From positions 1 to 57,646 of the forward strand of contig NZ_JAMXXK010000017.1 of NCBI RefSeq assembly GCF_024129735.1: DNA of 57,646 bases, in the 5' to 3' direction. The DNA is from Acinetobacter lwoffii. GTDB lineage: Bacteria; Pseudomonadota; Gammaproteobacteria; Pseudomonadales; Moraxellaceae. A program made the translations under genes and the position numbers. Position 1 is the stretch's first letter, and every line of letters begins with the position of its first letter. This document shows positions 44,328-54,671 of the stretch, piece by piece. Below the pieces are notes generated by a model, which did no database searches, was not told the origin of the DNA, and worked only from the letters and a program-made list of their open reading frames with translations.

Positions 44328-45389
44328 TTAAGTAATATTTTCGATACGCTGCTGAGTCCATGCTGGCCAGAGCTTTTCCAGTGTTTGTTCAAATTTTGCA
44401 TTTTCGGTTCGCCATTGTGGATTTTTGTCCTTATCGATAATCAGTGCACGAACGCCTTCAATAAAGTCGCCCTGCTCTAACCAGACATCTTGTAAGTCCC
44501 GTTCCAGCTGCATGCATTTTTCTAGCGACAAATTCTGTCCAGCTTGCTGTAACTTCAGGCTGGTTTGCTTGGCCATAACCGGACGCTGCTGCAAAATGGT
44601 TCGCATCTTATTGGCCCAGTCCTGATCAGTTGAATTACTTGTATGAGCAAGACTCTGTTCAATCTCCTCCAGGTGTTGATAGCCAAAATGCTGATTAATT
44701 AGATCTGCACGTTTTTGCAGCTCACTTTCCACCGGATGCGTAATATAGGAACTAATGACCTTTTGAATCTCAATCGGGTTTAATACCGGTGCTGCAATCA
44801 ATGCTGCTTCTAATTCAGCAAAACGCTCACTCGGCACATGATAATCCACCAGATCCAGATACAGCGCATCACTGCTACTGATTTGCTCACCAGTCAATGC
44901 CATATAGACACCGACTTCATCCAGTCGGGACAGAAAATGGGTAGCACCGACATCGGGGAAAAAACCAATCGCAGTTTCTGGCATGGCAAAACGTGATTTT
45001 TCACTCGTAACTTTGATATGACAGGCTTGAGCCAATCCAAAGCCTCCGCCCAGTACATAGCCATCCATCATCACGATCACGGCCTTTGGAAAATTACGCA
45101 AGGTGCTCAGCATCTTATATTCAGTGGCAAAAAAATCCTGATATTGGGTATTGCCGGCCTGATAGCTGTCATACAGATAGCGGATATCTCCTCCGGCACA
45201 GAACGCCTTGGGACTGTTGGAATTGATCAGAACCGCTTGTACCTGTGGTTCATGCAGCCACTGATCGAGTTGCGCCTGAATGCCCTGAATCATCGCCAGG
45301 GTTAAGGCATTTAAATGGCTGGTGCGGTCCAGGCTGATAATGCCCAGCCCCCCTGCGACCCGAATCGCTAAATTATTTTCATCACTCAT
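44328..45389 (-). CDS. 3-Hydroxyisobutyryl-CoA hydrolase (crotonase family)
   Basis: The enzyme releases 3-hydroxyisobutyrate from its CoA ester in valine breakdown. The 353 residues have crotonase blocks SLDRTSHLNALTLAMIQ, KAFCAGGDIRYLYD and MDGYVLGGGFGLAQACH with the conserved Glu/Asp region PETAIGFFPDVGATHFLSRL. The longer length and PDVGATHFLSRL distinguish HIBCH from ordinary enoyl-CoA hydratase. I chose the ATG at 45389; the frame is open further but the extra 42 residues are not family-like. It is the last gene of the operon. Confidence 0.88.
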   Translation of the reverse strand: MSDENNLAIRVAGGLGIISLDRTSHLNALTLAMIQGIQAQLDQWLHEPQVQAVLINSNSPKAFCAGGDIRYLYDSYQAGNTQYQDFFATEYKMLSTLRNFPKAVIVMMDGYVLGGGFGLAQACHIKVTSEKSRFAMPETAIGFFPDVGATHFLSRLDEVGVYMALTGEQISSSDALYLDLVDYHVPSERFAELEAALIAAPVLNPIEIQKVISSYITHPVESELQKRADLINQHFGYQHLEEIEQSLAHTSNSTDQDWANKMRTILQQRPVMAKQTSLKLQQAGQNLSLEKCMQLERDLQDVWLEQGDFIEGVRALIIDKDKNPQWRTENAKFEQTLEKLWPAWTQQRIENIT

Positions 45390-45414
45390 TCTTTTTGTTC
45401 CTATTATGAATTTC

Positions 45415-46188
45415 TTATTGATGGGTAAATTTGGCTGGGCGTTTTTCCACAAAGGCCTGCATGCCTTCCTTTTGATCGGAACCTGCAAAAATGGAATGGA
45501 ATACCCGGCGTTCAAAGCGCAGGCCTTCAGCCAGGCTCACTTCAAAGGCCCGATTAATTGATTCTTTAATCATCATCACGGCAGTAAGCGATTTTTCAGC
45601 AATTTTTTCGGCAGCTTGCAGGGTTTGCTCCAGCAATTCTTCCTTGGCAAATACCCGAGCCACCAAACCACTTTGCTCCGCTTCCTGCGCCCCCATCTGC
45701 CGTGCAGTCAGGCACATTTCCATGGCTTTGGCCTTACCAATCGCCAAGGTTAAACGCTGGGTACCACCAATGCCGGGCAACACGCCTAAGGTCACTTCAG
45801 GCAGACCAAATTTTGCATTATCAGCGCAGTAAATAAAGTCGCACATTAAAGCCAGTTCGCAACCACCACCCAAAGCATAACCACTCACTGCGGCAATTAA
45901 AGGTTTACGACGCTGCGCAATTCGATCGGCCAGACTGAAAAAATCATCCAGATAAATTTGCGGAAAATTCAGATCTGCCATTTCTTTAATATCGGCACCA
46001 GCGGCAAAGGCTTTTTCCGAACCGGTAATCACAATACAGCCAATTGCCGGATCTTTTTCCAGCTGATCCAGTGCCTGATTGACTTCAACAATCAGCTGGT
46101 TATTCAGTGCATTTAACGCTTGTGGGCGGTTTAAAGTAATTAGGCCGACCCCGTTACGCTGTTCGAGTAAAATCGTTTGCCATTGCAT
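45415..46188 (-). CDS. Enoyl-CoA hydratase (methacrylyl-CoA hydration)
   Basis: This crotonase of 257 residues has [31 protein letters not shown] and [16 protein letters not shown], with the two catalytic Glu positions in [10 protein letters not shown] and [13 protein letters not shown]. The ATG at 46188 has AGGA upstream. Position between an acyl-CoA dehydrogenase and the HIB-CoA hydrolase points to methacrylyl-CoA as substrate. Confidence 0.9.
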   Translation of the reverse strand: MQWQTILLEQRNGVGLITLNRPQALNALNNQLIVEVNQALDQLEKDPAIGCIVITGSEKAFAAGADIKEMADLNFPQIYLDDFFSLADRIAQRRKPLIAAVSGYALGGGCELALMCDFIYCADNAKFGLPEVTLGVLPGIGGTQRLTLAIGKAKAMEMCLTARQMGAQEAEQSGLVARVFAKEELLEQTLQAAEKIAEKSLTAVMMIKESINRAFEVSLAEGLRFERRVFHSIFAGSDQKEGMQAFVEKRPAKFTHQ

Positions 46189-46207
46189 GAGATAAATCCT
46201 TTTAAAA

Positions 46208-47335
46208 TTAGAGGCTGCGTGCAATCACCAAGCGCTGAATATCGCTGGTGCCTTCATAAATCTGACAAATCCGCGCATCCCGATAAATCCGCTCAATCGG
46301 GAAATCTTTGAGATAACCGTAGCCGCCAAAAATCTGCAGCGCTTTGGAGCAGACACGTTCTGCCATTTCTGAAGCAAATAGCTTGGCCATGGAGGCTTCG
46401 GTTAAACAGGCTTCACCGGCTTCTTTTTTGCGTGCTGCAAAATGCACCAGTTGCCGTGCCGCTTCAATTTCAGTCGCCATACTGGCCAACCTGAAAGAAA
46501 TCGCCTGCTGTTCAAAAATAGGTTTGCCAAAAGCCACGCGGTCGTGCGCATAAACAGTGGCTTCTTCCAATGCGGCACGTGCCAAGCCAACCGCCTGTGC
46601 GGCAATGCCGATCCGACCACCTTCCAGATTAGCCAAGGCGATTTTTAAACCTTCGCCTTCGGCACCGAGTCTTAAACTTTCATGAATGCGGACATCAGTT
46701 AGGGCAATCTGACAGGTATCCGAAGCATGCAGGCCGAGTTTTTCTTCCACCCGAATGACTTCATAGCCAGGTGTGTCTCGCGGCACTAAAAATGCACTCA
46801 TGCCTTTTTTGCCCGCAGCTGGATCAGTCACGGCAAACACAATAATCATTCCGGCATTGTGTCCTGAAGTAATGAACTGTTTGGCGCCATTCAGAATGTA
46901 ATGATCGCCATCCTTGACCGCCCGAGTTTTAATCGCAGCAGCATCCGATCCGGTATGCGGTTCGGTTAAGGCAAAGGCACCAATCATTTCACCTTGCGCT
47001 AAAGGCTTTAAAAATTGCTGCTTTTGCTCTTCCGTGCCGAACTTGAAAATCGGCACACAACCCACCGAGTTATGTACGCTCATAATCGCGGATGTTGCAC
47101 CATCAGCCGCAGCGACTTCTTCTAAGGCCAAGACATAAGCCAGCGTGCCTGTGCCCGAACCGCCCCATTCTTCCGGAATCAGCATGCCTAAAAAACCCAG
47201 CTCTCCCATTTGGGCTAAGGCCTGTTTAGGAAAGATGCCTTTTTGATCCCACTCGCCGGCAAAGGGTTTAATCTGTTCCTGGGCGAAGCTTTTTGCCATG
47301 TCCTGAATCAGTTGTTGTTCTTCCGTTAATTGCAT
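46208..47335 (-). CDS. Acyl-CoA dehydrogenase, probably isobutyryl-CoA specific
   Basis: This FAD enzyme of 375 residues has [38 protein letters not shown], the flavin-binding [10 protein letters not shown] region, and the catalytic Glu in [15 protein letters not shown]. The start at 47335 is the first residue of the family. In the valine operon its likely reaction is isobutyryl-CoA to methacrylyl-CoA, passing electrons to ETF. Confidence 0.9.
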   Translation of the reverse strand: MQLTEEQQLIQDMAKSFAQEQIKPFAGEWDQKGIFPKQALAQMGELGFLGMLIPEEWGGSGTGTLAYVLALEEVAAADGATSAIMSVHNSVGCVPIFKFGTEEQKQQFLKPLAQGEMIGAFALTEPHTGSDAAAIKTRAVKDGDHYILNGAKQFITSGHNAGMIIVFAVTDPAAGKKGMSAFLVPRDTPGYEVIRVEEKLGLHASDTCQIALTDVRIHESLRLGAEGEGLKIALANLEGGRIGIAAQAVGLARAALEEATVYAHDRVAFGKPIFEQQAISFRLASMATEIEAARQLVHFAARKKEAGEACLTEASMAKLFASEMAERVCSKALQIFGGYGYLKDFPIERIYRDARICQIYEGTSDIQRLVIARSL

Positions 47336-47393
47336 GGATTCTTCCTTCAATCTCTTTATTTAATCTTCTTATTCAATCTGTTGGCTTTAGCTG

Positions 47394-49043
47394 TTATGCG
47401 GTCTTGGCTTGCTGCTTGTTGATTTCCTGATTGCGCAGTAAAAAGCGTTGAATTTTACCGCTTGGGGTTTTGGGCAATTCGGTCACAAATTCAATCAGGC
47501 GCGGATAGGCATGTGCAGACAAACGCTTTTTCACAAATTGACCCAGTTCTTCTTCCAGATGGGTCGAAGCTGCAAAATTATTCGCCAGAATCACAAAGGC
47601 TTTAATCACTTCGGTACGCTCAGGATCAGGCACGCCAATGACTGCTGCTTCAATCACGGCATCATGTTCCAGCAAGGCACTTTCTACATCAAATGGGCCG
47701 ACCCGATAGCCTGACGTTGTAATGACATCATCACTACGTCCAACGAAGCTCATACTGCCATCAGCATGGATTTCCGCGGTATCACCGGTTAAATAGTAGT
47801 GGCCGACAAAGGGAGATTTACGGCTTTCTTCATAGCCAGAGAACCACATCATCGGCGATTGGCTGATATCAACCGCTAAGATTCCCGGGACGTCAGCCGC
47901 TAATTCATGACCCTGTTCATCGACAACGGCAATTCGGTAACCCGGGCTGGCAAAGCCTGCCGAACCTGAACGGACCGGATGTTCCAGGGCATGATGATTA
48001 CACACCACCATCCCGACTTCAGTCTGGCCATAATGGTCATAAATCGGTACATCCAGCACCTCTTTAAACCAGCGGATCACTTCCGGATTTAACGGTTCAC
48101 CCGCACTGCTGACGACACGTAATTTACCGCGCAGTTTTGCCATTTGAGCAGGATCGGCTGCCATCATCATGCGGTAAGCGGTCGGTGCACCAGCCAGATT
48201 GGTAATGCCATATTCCTTAACAATGTCGCAGACACTTTCCGCATTAAACCCACCTTCATAAAACAAGGTCGAGTGTCCAAGTATTAAGGGGCCAGTAATC
48301 GCGTAATACAACCCGTAGGCCCAGCCGGGATCGGCAATATTCCAGAAAGCATCTTCAGGAGTCAGACCAATGGCATTTTGCATATAGCTTGCAAAAGCAA
48401 TCAGCGCTTTTAAAGGGACTTTAAGCGGTTTCGCTGGTCCAGTGGTGCCCGAGGTAAACATCAATAAAAATGGATCATCAACATTCAGGATCTCCAGCTC
48501 ACAAGCTTCAGCCTGACGGTTTAATACCGTCCAGAAGCTGAGGTCGTGCGGATAGCGCTCTGCCTCAGTTTCGGCATGTACCGTCACAATCGGTGGACAG
48601 TTGCTGATCTCGGATAATTTGTCCCGATTCGCCAGATCAGTCACCACCAGCTTGCTTTGCGCCAGCTGAATACGATGCTCGATGGCTTTGGGACCAAAGG
48701 CCGTAAATAAGGGTTGATAGACAGCACCAATCCGCCAGGTTGCCAAAATAGTAATGATCAACTCGGGAGTACGTGGTAATAATCCGGAAACGCGGTCGCC
48801 TTTACCAATGCCTTGAGACTTTAAAAAGTTGGCAAACTGGCTGGAATATTTTTTGAGTTCGGCAAAGCTATACTGTTCTTTACGGCCATCTTTACCATGC
48901 CAGTACAAGGCAATGGCATCGGAATTGGCATGACGGTCACAGCATTCATAACAGGCATTTACTGCCTGCATTGAACCGGAGAGATACTGGCTTGCAACCG
49001 TGTTTAAATCAAAGTCTTGAACCGTTGTTTGATAATCTAACAT
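47394..49043 (-). CDS. Acyl-CoA synthetase (AMP-forming)
   Basis: The 549-residue ligase has the P-loop FTSGTTGPAKPLKVP, YDHYGQTEVGMV, YLTGDTAEIHADG and the C-terminal TPSGKIQRFLLR with the catalytic Lys. It most resembles acetyl/propionyl- or medium-chain acyl-CoA synthetases. In this operon it could activate isobutyrate, propionate or methacrylate-type acids. It follows mmsB by 85 bases. Confidence 0.88.
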   Translation of the reverse strand: MLDYQTTVQDFDLNTVASQYLSGSMQAVNACYECCDRHANSDAIALYWHGKDGRKEQYSFAELKKYSSQFANFLKSQGIGKGDRVSGLLPRTPELIITILATWRIGAVYQPLFTAFGPKAIEHRIQLAQSKLVVTDLANRDKLSEISNCPPIVTVHAETEAERYPHDLSFWTVLNRQAEACELEILNVDDPFLLMFTSGTTGPAKPLKVPLKALIAFASYMQNAIGLTPEDAFWNIADPGWAYGLYYAITGPLILGHSTLFYEGGFNAESVCDIVKEYGITNLAGAPTAYRMMMAADPAQMAKLRGKLRVVSSAGEPLNPEVIRWFKEVLDVPIYDHYGQTEVGMVVCNHHALEHPVRSGSAGFASPGYRIAVVDEQGHELAADVPGILAVDISQSPMMWFSGYEESRKSPFVGHYYLTGDTAEIHADGSMSFVGRSDDVITTSGYRVGPFDVESALLEHDAVIEAAVIGVPDPERTEVIKAFVILANNFAASTHLEEELGQFVKKRLSAHAYPRLIEFVTELPKTPSGKIQRFLLRNQEINKQQAKTA

Positions 49044-49128
49044 GTTAAACCTCAGCCTGAATTTATCGTTATTACTGACAAGGTGTAATTATTGAAGCGA
49101 ATCCTTGCTCCATCTAATCTTTTAAGTT

Positions 49129-50019
49129 TTAAGCAGGTGGCGTGGTGTATTGATGCATGATGCTGGAGAAGTCCAGATGGGCATCACCTTCCTGACACAG
49201 TTGTTGATAGAGTTTCTGTACCATGCTGCCAAGTACCACCGGCTGATCCACCTGTTGCGCGGCATCGACAGCCAGCCCCAAATCTTTGAGCATCAGTTGT
49301 GCGGCAAAACCGTCGGTATAACCCCGCGATGACGGCGCATTGACACAAATATCGGGCCACGGATTATAAATTTCAGAACTCCAGCAACGTCCGGTGGAAC
49401 TGTTAATCACGCCAGCCAAGGCCTGTGGATCAATGCCCAGTTTGGCACCGAGTGCCATCCCTTCTGCAACCGCAGTCATGGAAATCCCCAGAATCAGGTT
49501 ATTACAGATTTTTGCCACCTGTCCTGTTCCCACCGCACCACAATGCACCAGATTTTTACCCATACAGCCGAGAACAGGTTTAACGGCCTCAAAGGTGGCA
49601 TCATCTGCGCCGACCATAAAGGTTAAAGTGCCATCTTTGGCACCTAAAGTACCGCCGGATACCGGTGCATCACAGACGCGAATCTGCTTGGCCTGCGCTG
49701 CTGCGGCAATCTCCTGAATGGTTTGCGGGTCAATGGTACTGCTGTCGATACATAAGCTGCCCGCTTGAAGCACCTCCAGAATACCGTGTTCACCCAAATA
49801 GACTTCACGCACATGCTTGGCTGCAGGCAACATGCTGACCACGATCTCCGCCTGCTTCGCGGCAGCTTGTGGACTGTCGCAGACCACACCGCCAGCTTCT
49901 GCAAAATGCTGTAAAGCCACTGCACTTAAGTCATAACCAAAAACCTGATGACCGGACTTGAGCAAGTTTTGCGCCATGGAGCCGCCCATGTTGCCTAAAC
50001 CGATAAATGCAATCTTCAT
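49129..50019 (-). CDS. mmsB: 3-Hydroxyisobutyrate dehydrogenase
   Basis: The enzyme oxidises 3-hydroxyisobutyrate to methylmalonate semialdehyde with NAD. The 296 residues show the Rossmann start MKIAFIGLGNMGGSMAQNLL, substrate-binding DAPVSGGTLGAKDGTL and catalytic Lys in VAKICNNLILG. It follows mmsA by 11 bases. Confidence 0.94.
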   Translation of the reverse strand: MKIAFIGLGNMGGSMAQNLLKSGHQVFGYDLSAVALQHFAEAGGVVCDSPQAAAKQAEIVVSMLPAAKHVREVYLGEHGILEVLQAGSLCIDSSTIDPQTIQEIAAAAQAKQIRVCDAPVSGGTLGAKDGTLTFMVGADDATFEAVKPVLGCMGKNLVHCGAVGTGQVAKICNNLILGISMTAVAEGMALGAKLGIDPQALAGVINSSTGRCWSSEIYNPWPDICVNAPSSRGYTDGFAAQLMLKDLGLAVDAAQQVDQPVVLGSMVQKLYQQLCQEGDAHLDFSSIMHQYTTPPA

Positions 50020-50030
50020 GCTGATGCTCC

Positions 50031-51560
50031 TTAACGCAGACTGATTGTGGTATTGACACCAGTGGTTTCCTGGTCATCTTCAAACCAGCGGCTGGTAATG
50101 GTTTTGGTCTGGGTATAGAACTGCACCGCCTGTTTGCCATAAGGACCGAGATCACCCAGTTTTGAACCGCGTGAACCGGTAAAACTGAAGAAAGGCACAG
50201 GTACGGGAATTGGAATGTTAATGCCCACCTGACCGATATCAATCTGGTTCTGGAAGGTACGTGCCGTATTGCCATTTTGGGTAAACAGTCCAACGCCATT
50301 ACCAAACGGATTGGCATTAATCAGTGCAATCGCCTGTTCCAAAGTATCGACATGCATGATTGCCAGTACCGGACCAAATACTTCTTCTTTATAAATGCGC
50401 ATATCGGTCGTGACCTGATTAAAAATCGTTGGCCCGACAAAATTACCTTGTTCATAGCCTGGAACCTGTACATCACGGCCATCCAGCAGCAGTTCTGCAC
50501 CCTGTTCAACACCACTGTTAATTAAATCGATGACACGCGATTTGGCACGGGTTGAAATCACTGGTCCAACATCGGTATTCGGTTCATGCCCGGCATTTAC
50601 CTTTAAGGTTTTGGTTTTATTGACCAGTTCATCGACCCAGTGCTTGGTCTCACCGACCATTACCGCCACGGAAAGTGCCATACAACGTTGACCTGCTGCG
50701 CCAAAAGCTGCACCGACCAAGGCATTTAAGGTCTGTTCTTTATTCGCATCTGGCATCACCACCACATGGTTTTTGGCGCCCATCATCGACTGCACACGCT
50801 TGCCGTGTTGGCCTGCAAGGTTATAGACATGCGTGCCGACTGCAGTCGAACCGACAAAAGAAATCGCCTTGATATCGCGATGGGTACACAGTAGATCGAC
50901 CACTTCTTTGCCGCCATGTACCACATTCAGTACGCCTGCCGGCACACCTGCCTGAATCGCTAACTCAACCAGCATCATGGTCGATAGTGGATCCTGTTCA
51001 GAAGGCTTTAAGACAAAAGTATTGCCGCAGACAATCGCCATCGGGAACATCCACAGTGGAATCATCGCCGGAAAGTTAAACGGGGTAATTCCTGCACAGA
51101 CACCCAAGGGTTGCTGCAAAGTATAGGTATCGACACCGCGTGCCACACCTTCAATATACTCACCCATTTGTAGTGAACCGATCGAACAGGCATGCTCCAC
51201 CACTTCTAAACCACGCTGGATATCACCTTCGGCATCAGCCAGGGTTTTGCCCTGTTCCGCCGTTAAGACTCGGGCGATACTTTTTAGGTTTGTACGAATC
51301 AGATCCTGCAGTTTCAGCATGATTCGCATACGTGCCTGGATCGGGGTCTGGCGCCAGCTGGCAAATGCATTTTGTGCAGCAGCAATGGCGGCATTAACTT
51401 CTTCTGCGGTAGCAAAAGGCACTTGGCCCAAGATTTCCTGAGTGGCAGGATTAACAATATCTTGCCAATGGCTGGTTCTTGATTCGACAAATTCACCATT
51501 AATGAGGAGTTTTGCGGTGGTGAATCCGGTACTTTGCTGTGGATGAGAAATGGCGTTCAT
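50031..51560 (-). CDS. mmsA: Methylmalonate-semialdehyde dehydrogenase (acylating)
   Basis: This CoA-dependent aldehyde dehydrogenase makes propionyl-CoA from methylmalonate semialdehyde. The 509 residues show [32 protein letters not shown], the MmsA-type [15 protein letters not shown] and the catalytic Cys in [13 protein letters not shown]. It is the first gene of the six-gene operon and divergent from a LysR gene. A region of overlapping TGCAC repeats lies between the two. Confidence 0.94.
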   Translation of the reverse strand: MNAISHPQQSTGFTTAKLLINGEFVESRTSHWQDIVNPATQEILGQVPFATAEEVNAAIAAAQNAFASWRQTPIQARMRIMLKLQDLIRTNLKSIARVLTAEQGKTLADAEGDIQRGLEVVEHACSIGSLQMGEYIEGVARGVDTYTLQQPLGVCAGITPFNFPAMIPLWMFPMAIVCGNTFVLKPSEQDPLSTMMLVELAIQAGVPAGVLNVVHGGKEVVDLLCTHRDIKAISFVGSTAVGTHVYNLAGQHGKRVQSMMGAKNHVVVMPDANKEQTLNALVGAAFGAAGQRCMALSVAVMVGETKHWVDELVNKTKTLKVNAGHEPNTDVGPVISTRAKSRVIDLINSGVEQGAELLLDGRDVQVPGYEQGNFVGPTIFNQVTTDMRIYKEEVFGPVLAIMHVDTLEQAIALINANPFGNGVGLFTQNGNTARTFQNQIDIGQVGINIPIPVPVPFFSFTGSRGSKLGDLGPYGKQAVQFYTQTKTITSRWFEDDQETTGVNTTISLR

Positions 51561-51694
51561 GGTCGCTCCGTGCTGGTTTGTTATTGTCGTTGTATCTGCC
51601 TTTACTGGCTTTTATTTGACGTATAATTTTTACGCTGTTTCAGCAGACTAACAAAGAACACTTTGACCACCAATAGAAATTGGTGCACGATGGT

Positions 51695-51710
51695 TGTGCA
51701 AATATGCACA
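51695..51710. promoter_or_regulatory. Palindrome in the mmsA/LysR divergent region
   Basis: TGTGCAAATATGCACA is an almost perfect inverted repeat, and a third GTGCAC copy lies just left of it (51683-51688). It is 28 bases before the LysR start and is a likely LysR-type binding site controlling both directions. Confidence 0.5.
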
Positions 51711-51737
51711 GGAATTTAACAGGATGTTAAATAAAAA

Positions 51738-52622
51738 ATGAAAGTAGATTGGGATCATTTACGCTTTTTTTTAGTTTTGGCGCGTGCTAAAACACTCACC
51801 AACGCAGCACGCTTAATCGGGGTTGAACATAGCACCGTAGCGCGGCGGATTCAGGCCCTGGAAAGTACTTTAGGTACGCAACTGTTTAAGCGCGAAGCCA
51901 CCGGTTATGAACTAACCTCGGAAGGTCTGGCACTGGTGCCGCGTGTGGAACAGATGGAACAGTCCTTTATCCAGATTGACAAGCGCCACGACCCTTTGCA
52001 AGGTCGGGTCCGGATTGGTGCGCCAGAAGGTTTTGGTACGGCATTTTTAGCCCGTCTTTTGGCAGAATTTTCCCAGCATTATCCTTTGTTGACCATTGAC
52101 CTGATTCCGGTGCCGAAGGCGATTAAACTTTCACATCGTGAAGCCGATATTGTGATCGCGATTGACCGGCCCAAATCTGGGCCCTATATCATTACTCGTT
52201 TGTCTAATTACTGTTTAAAGCTATATGGCAGCCAGCATTATTTACAGCAAAATCCGAAAATTAAAAAACTGGAAGACCTCAAACAGCATCGTTTTGTCGA
52301 TTATATTGATGATCTGGTCTATAGCACTGCACTCTATTCGCTGGAACGTCTTCCCATGCAGGTCAGTGCCTGTTTTCGCAGTAATAGTATTCTGGCGCAG
52401 GAGATTGCGGTTCGTGCAGGGGCCGGACTGGCCATTTTGCCGAAATTTCTGGTCAATGATAAAAGCGAACTCAAAGAGGTTTTGGGTGATCAGGTCAGTT
52501 TTACCCATACTTTCTGGATGCTGACGCTGGTCGATCTGCAACATGAACCAAAAATAAAACTGGTCTGGGATTTCTTGCGTAAACAAGCTGATCTTCAGCA
52601 AGACCTGTTAATGGGCAGATGA
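51738..52622 (+). CDS. LysR-family regulator divergent from the valine operon
   Basis: This 294-residue LysR protein has the HTH LRFFLVLARAKTLTNAARLIG then EHSTVARRIQALESTLGTQLF, and a periplasmic-binding-like effector domain. It probably controls mmsA onwards in response to a valine-pathway intermediate. In Pseudomonas the mms regulator is of the AraC type, so a LysR control here would be a replacement. Confidence 0.87.
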   Translation: MKVDWDHLRFFLVLARAKTLTNAARLIGVEHSTVARRIQALESTLGTQLFKREATGYELTSEGLALVPRVEQMEQSFIQIDKRHDPLQGRVRIGAPEGFGTAFLARLLAEFSQHYPLLTIDLIPVPKAIKLSHREADIVIAIDRPKSGPYIITRLSNYCLKLYGSQHYLQQNPKIKKLEDLKQHRFVDYIDDLVYSTALYSLERLPMQVSACFRSNSILAQEIAVRAGAGLAILPKFLVNDKSELKEVLGDQVSFTHTFWMLTLVDLQHEPKIKLVWDFLRKQADLQQDLLMGR

Positions 52623-52793
52623 GAGATCTTGAATACACTGTTCACGTTGCAAGCCTATGCACCTTAGTTAAATCAACTGAAACAACAACGTATCGATACA
52701 GCAAATGAACGTATCACAACATTCCTGACGTCCGTGACTTGTTAAATTAACAGTCGATCATTCGCGATGTTTAATGAGCTACAGGAAAATAAT

Positions 52794-53471
52794 ATGAAAA
52801 TCTTGATGGTACTGACTTCACATGACCAGCTTGGCGATACAGGCAAAAAAACCGGCTTCTGGCTGGAAGAGCTGGCTGCGCCTTATTACACCTTTGTCGA
52901 TGCAGGCGCAGAAGTAGTTTTGGCTTCTCCTGCAGGTGGTCAGCCACCATTAGATCCAAAAAGTAATGAGCCGGATGCGCAAACCGAAACCACCAAACGC
53001 TTTGAAGCAGATGAGGTGGCCATGCAGGCTCTTGCCAATACACATAAGTTGAGTGAAGTCTTAAATCAGGATTTTGATGCCGTGTTCTATCCGGGTGGTC
53101 ACGGTCCATTATGGGATCTGGCCAAAGACCAGAATTCCATTTCTTTAATTGAGCAAACCTTGCAGGCAGATAAACCTGTTGCGCTGGTCTGTCATGCACC
53201 GGGGGTCCTGCGTGATGTGAAAGATTCCGAAGGCCGTGCTATTGTAGAAGGCAAGACAGTCACCGGTTTTAGTAATACCGAAGAAGACGGCGTGGGTTTG
53301 ACAGACATTGTTCCATTTTTAGTTGAAGACATGCTGAAAGAAAAAGGTGGGAAATATTCCAAAGCTGAGGACTGGCAGGTATACGTGCAACAAGATGGTC
53401 TGCTCATTACCGGACAAAACCCGGCCTCTTCTGCTGCAACGGCTGAAGCCTTATTAAAATTATTAAAATAG
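52794..53471 (+). CDS. DJ-1/PfpI-family protein (Hsp31-like glyoxalase/chaperone)
   Basis: The 225-residue protein has the class I glutamine amidotransferase-like fold: TSHDQLGDTGKKTGFWLEEL, DAVFYPGGHGPLWDL and the nucleophilic elbow with Cys in ALVCHAPGVL. This is the Hsp31/YDR533C-like branch, which shows glyoxalase III and protein-repair activity. I chose the ATG at 52794 because AGGA is just upstream; the frame is open to 52767. It is monocistronic. Confidence 0.9.
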   Translation: MKILMVLTSHDQLGDTGKKTGFWLEELAAPYYTFVDAGAEVVLASPAGGQPPLDPKSNEPDAQTETTKRFEADEVAMQALANTHKLSEVLNQDFDAVFYPGGHGPLWDLAKDQNSISLIEQTLQADKPVALVCHAPGVLRDVKDSEGRAIVEGKTVTGFSNTEEDGVGLTDIVPFLVEDMLKEKGGKYSKAEDWQVYVQQDGLLITGQNPASSAATAEALLKLLK

Positions 53472-53524
53472 ACGTGATTCTAAAGTTTGCATTAAACCTT
53501 TAGATCATTTTCTTTGAAAAAGAA

Positions 53525-53557
53525 AAACCCTGAATGATGCAAGATTATTCAGGGTTT
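53525..53557. terminator. Terminator between the DJ-1 gene and the CoA-ligase remnant
   Basis: AAACCCTGAAT and ATTCAGGGTTT form an 11-bp stem with an 11-base loop, with T-rich flanks between convergent units. Confidence 0.8.
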
Positions 53558-53578
53558 AATTTCTGTATATTCCCAGAT

Positions 53579-54443
53579 TTAGTTCGCTTCAGCCGCTGTG
53601 GAGGCAATATGCTGTGCCAGTAATTCTCTGAGTTTAAACTTCTGGATTTTCCCGGATGGCGTCATCGGAATATCCTCCCAGATTTCCAGGCGCTCCGGAA
53701 GATACTGCATAGCCAGATTATGAGTTTTCAGGAAATCCACCAACTCATTGAAGCTTAAAGGTTGAGCAGGATCTTTCAGCTTGATGATTGCGCAGGCACG
53801 CTCACCCATTCGCTCATCTGCATAAGCCACTAAAGCCACTGTAGCGATATTCGGATGTTTATATAGCAATGACTCAATTTCTGCGACCGGAATATTTTCC
53901 CCGCCCCGAATAATCACATCTTTCTTACGTCCACAAATCCGGATATAGCCCTGCTCGTCCTGATAGGCAATATCGCCAGTATCAAACCAGCCTTCGGCAT
54001 CCGTATCATTCAAATGTGGACGTCTTAAATAACCACCAAAATTTGAACAGGTGCGGATCATCAAACGCCCGGATTCATTCACGGCTTTGGTCTGACCTTT
54101 TTTATCCACGATCTTGATTTCCACACCTGGCAAAGCGATGCCATCAGTATTGAAAGAGCGTTCATCCTCATCTTCAGGTAGAGTCAGCGTCACCGCACCA
54201 CATTCGGTCATACCCCAGGCTGATATGACTTTAACACCCAGAGTTTCCCGGGCTTTTTGTACCAATGGCCCCGGAATGGGTGCACCAGCACACAGGAAAA
54301 TTTTTTAGTGAATCAACCTTGTCATGCTGTTCCGCCACGGTATTGGACAGGTCATTCAGGAATGGGGTCGAGGCCATGGTGAAATTCACCTGATGCTGAT
54401 GAATTAGATCCACTGCTTTGGCTACATCCCAGCTTGGAAACAT
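53579..54443 (-). pseudogene. Truncated and frameshifted AMP-dependent CoA ligase (C-terminal part)
   Basis: The piece has the second half of an adenylate-forming ligase: LCAGAPIPGPLVQKARETLG, SAWGMTECGAVTLT, WFDTGDIAYQDEQGYIRICG, GRKKDVIIRGGENI and the terminal MTPSGKIQKFKLRELL with catalytic Lys. It resembles cyclohexanecarboxylate/fatty-acid CoA ligases. Two lesions are seen: the N-terminal half is missing upstream of about 54443, and the frame breaks near 54300 in an A6 run (DSLKNF continues as LCAGAP only after removing one A). The upstream edge abuts a piece of a MarR-like gene. Confidence 0.82.
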
Positions 54444-54595
54444 GGGACAACTTGCAAGCTGATTTCTTTGATTTTTATGGTCAGGCCTTAAATAAGCTGG
54501 CTTTTGATGATGTGATTACCCTGATTCATCTGCTCAATAAAGTAAATGATGGTTTAAAAAGTATTCATCTGCATAAAGAAACAGATCAGGAATAA
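54437..54595 (+). pseudogene. C-terminal fragment of a MarR-like regulator
   Basis: A 52-codon open stretch on the plus strand (ETWDNLQADFFDFYGQAL, then LAFDDVITLIHLLNKVNDGL) ends in TAA at 54593-54595. It has the length and pattern of the last helices of a MarR-family regulator, and no start codon. It meets the CoA-ligase fragment head to head at 54437-54443, so a deletion has probably removed the 5' ends of both divergent genes. The family call is tentative. Confidence 0.5.
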
Positions 54596-54628
54596 ACAAA
54601 TAGAAATACAGCTTTAATTGATGAATAT

Positions 54629-54660
54629 AAAAAAAGAGCCTGTATTCAGGCTCTTTTTTT
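54629..54660. terminator. Terminator between the MarR remnant and the MFS gene
   Basis: A perfect 14-bp stem (A7-GAGCCTG / CAGGCTC-T7) with a 4-base loop works in both directions. Confidence 0.9.
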
Positions 54661-54671
54661 ATAAGTTGAAA

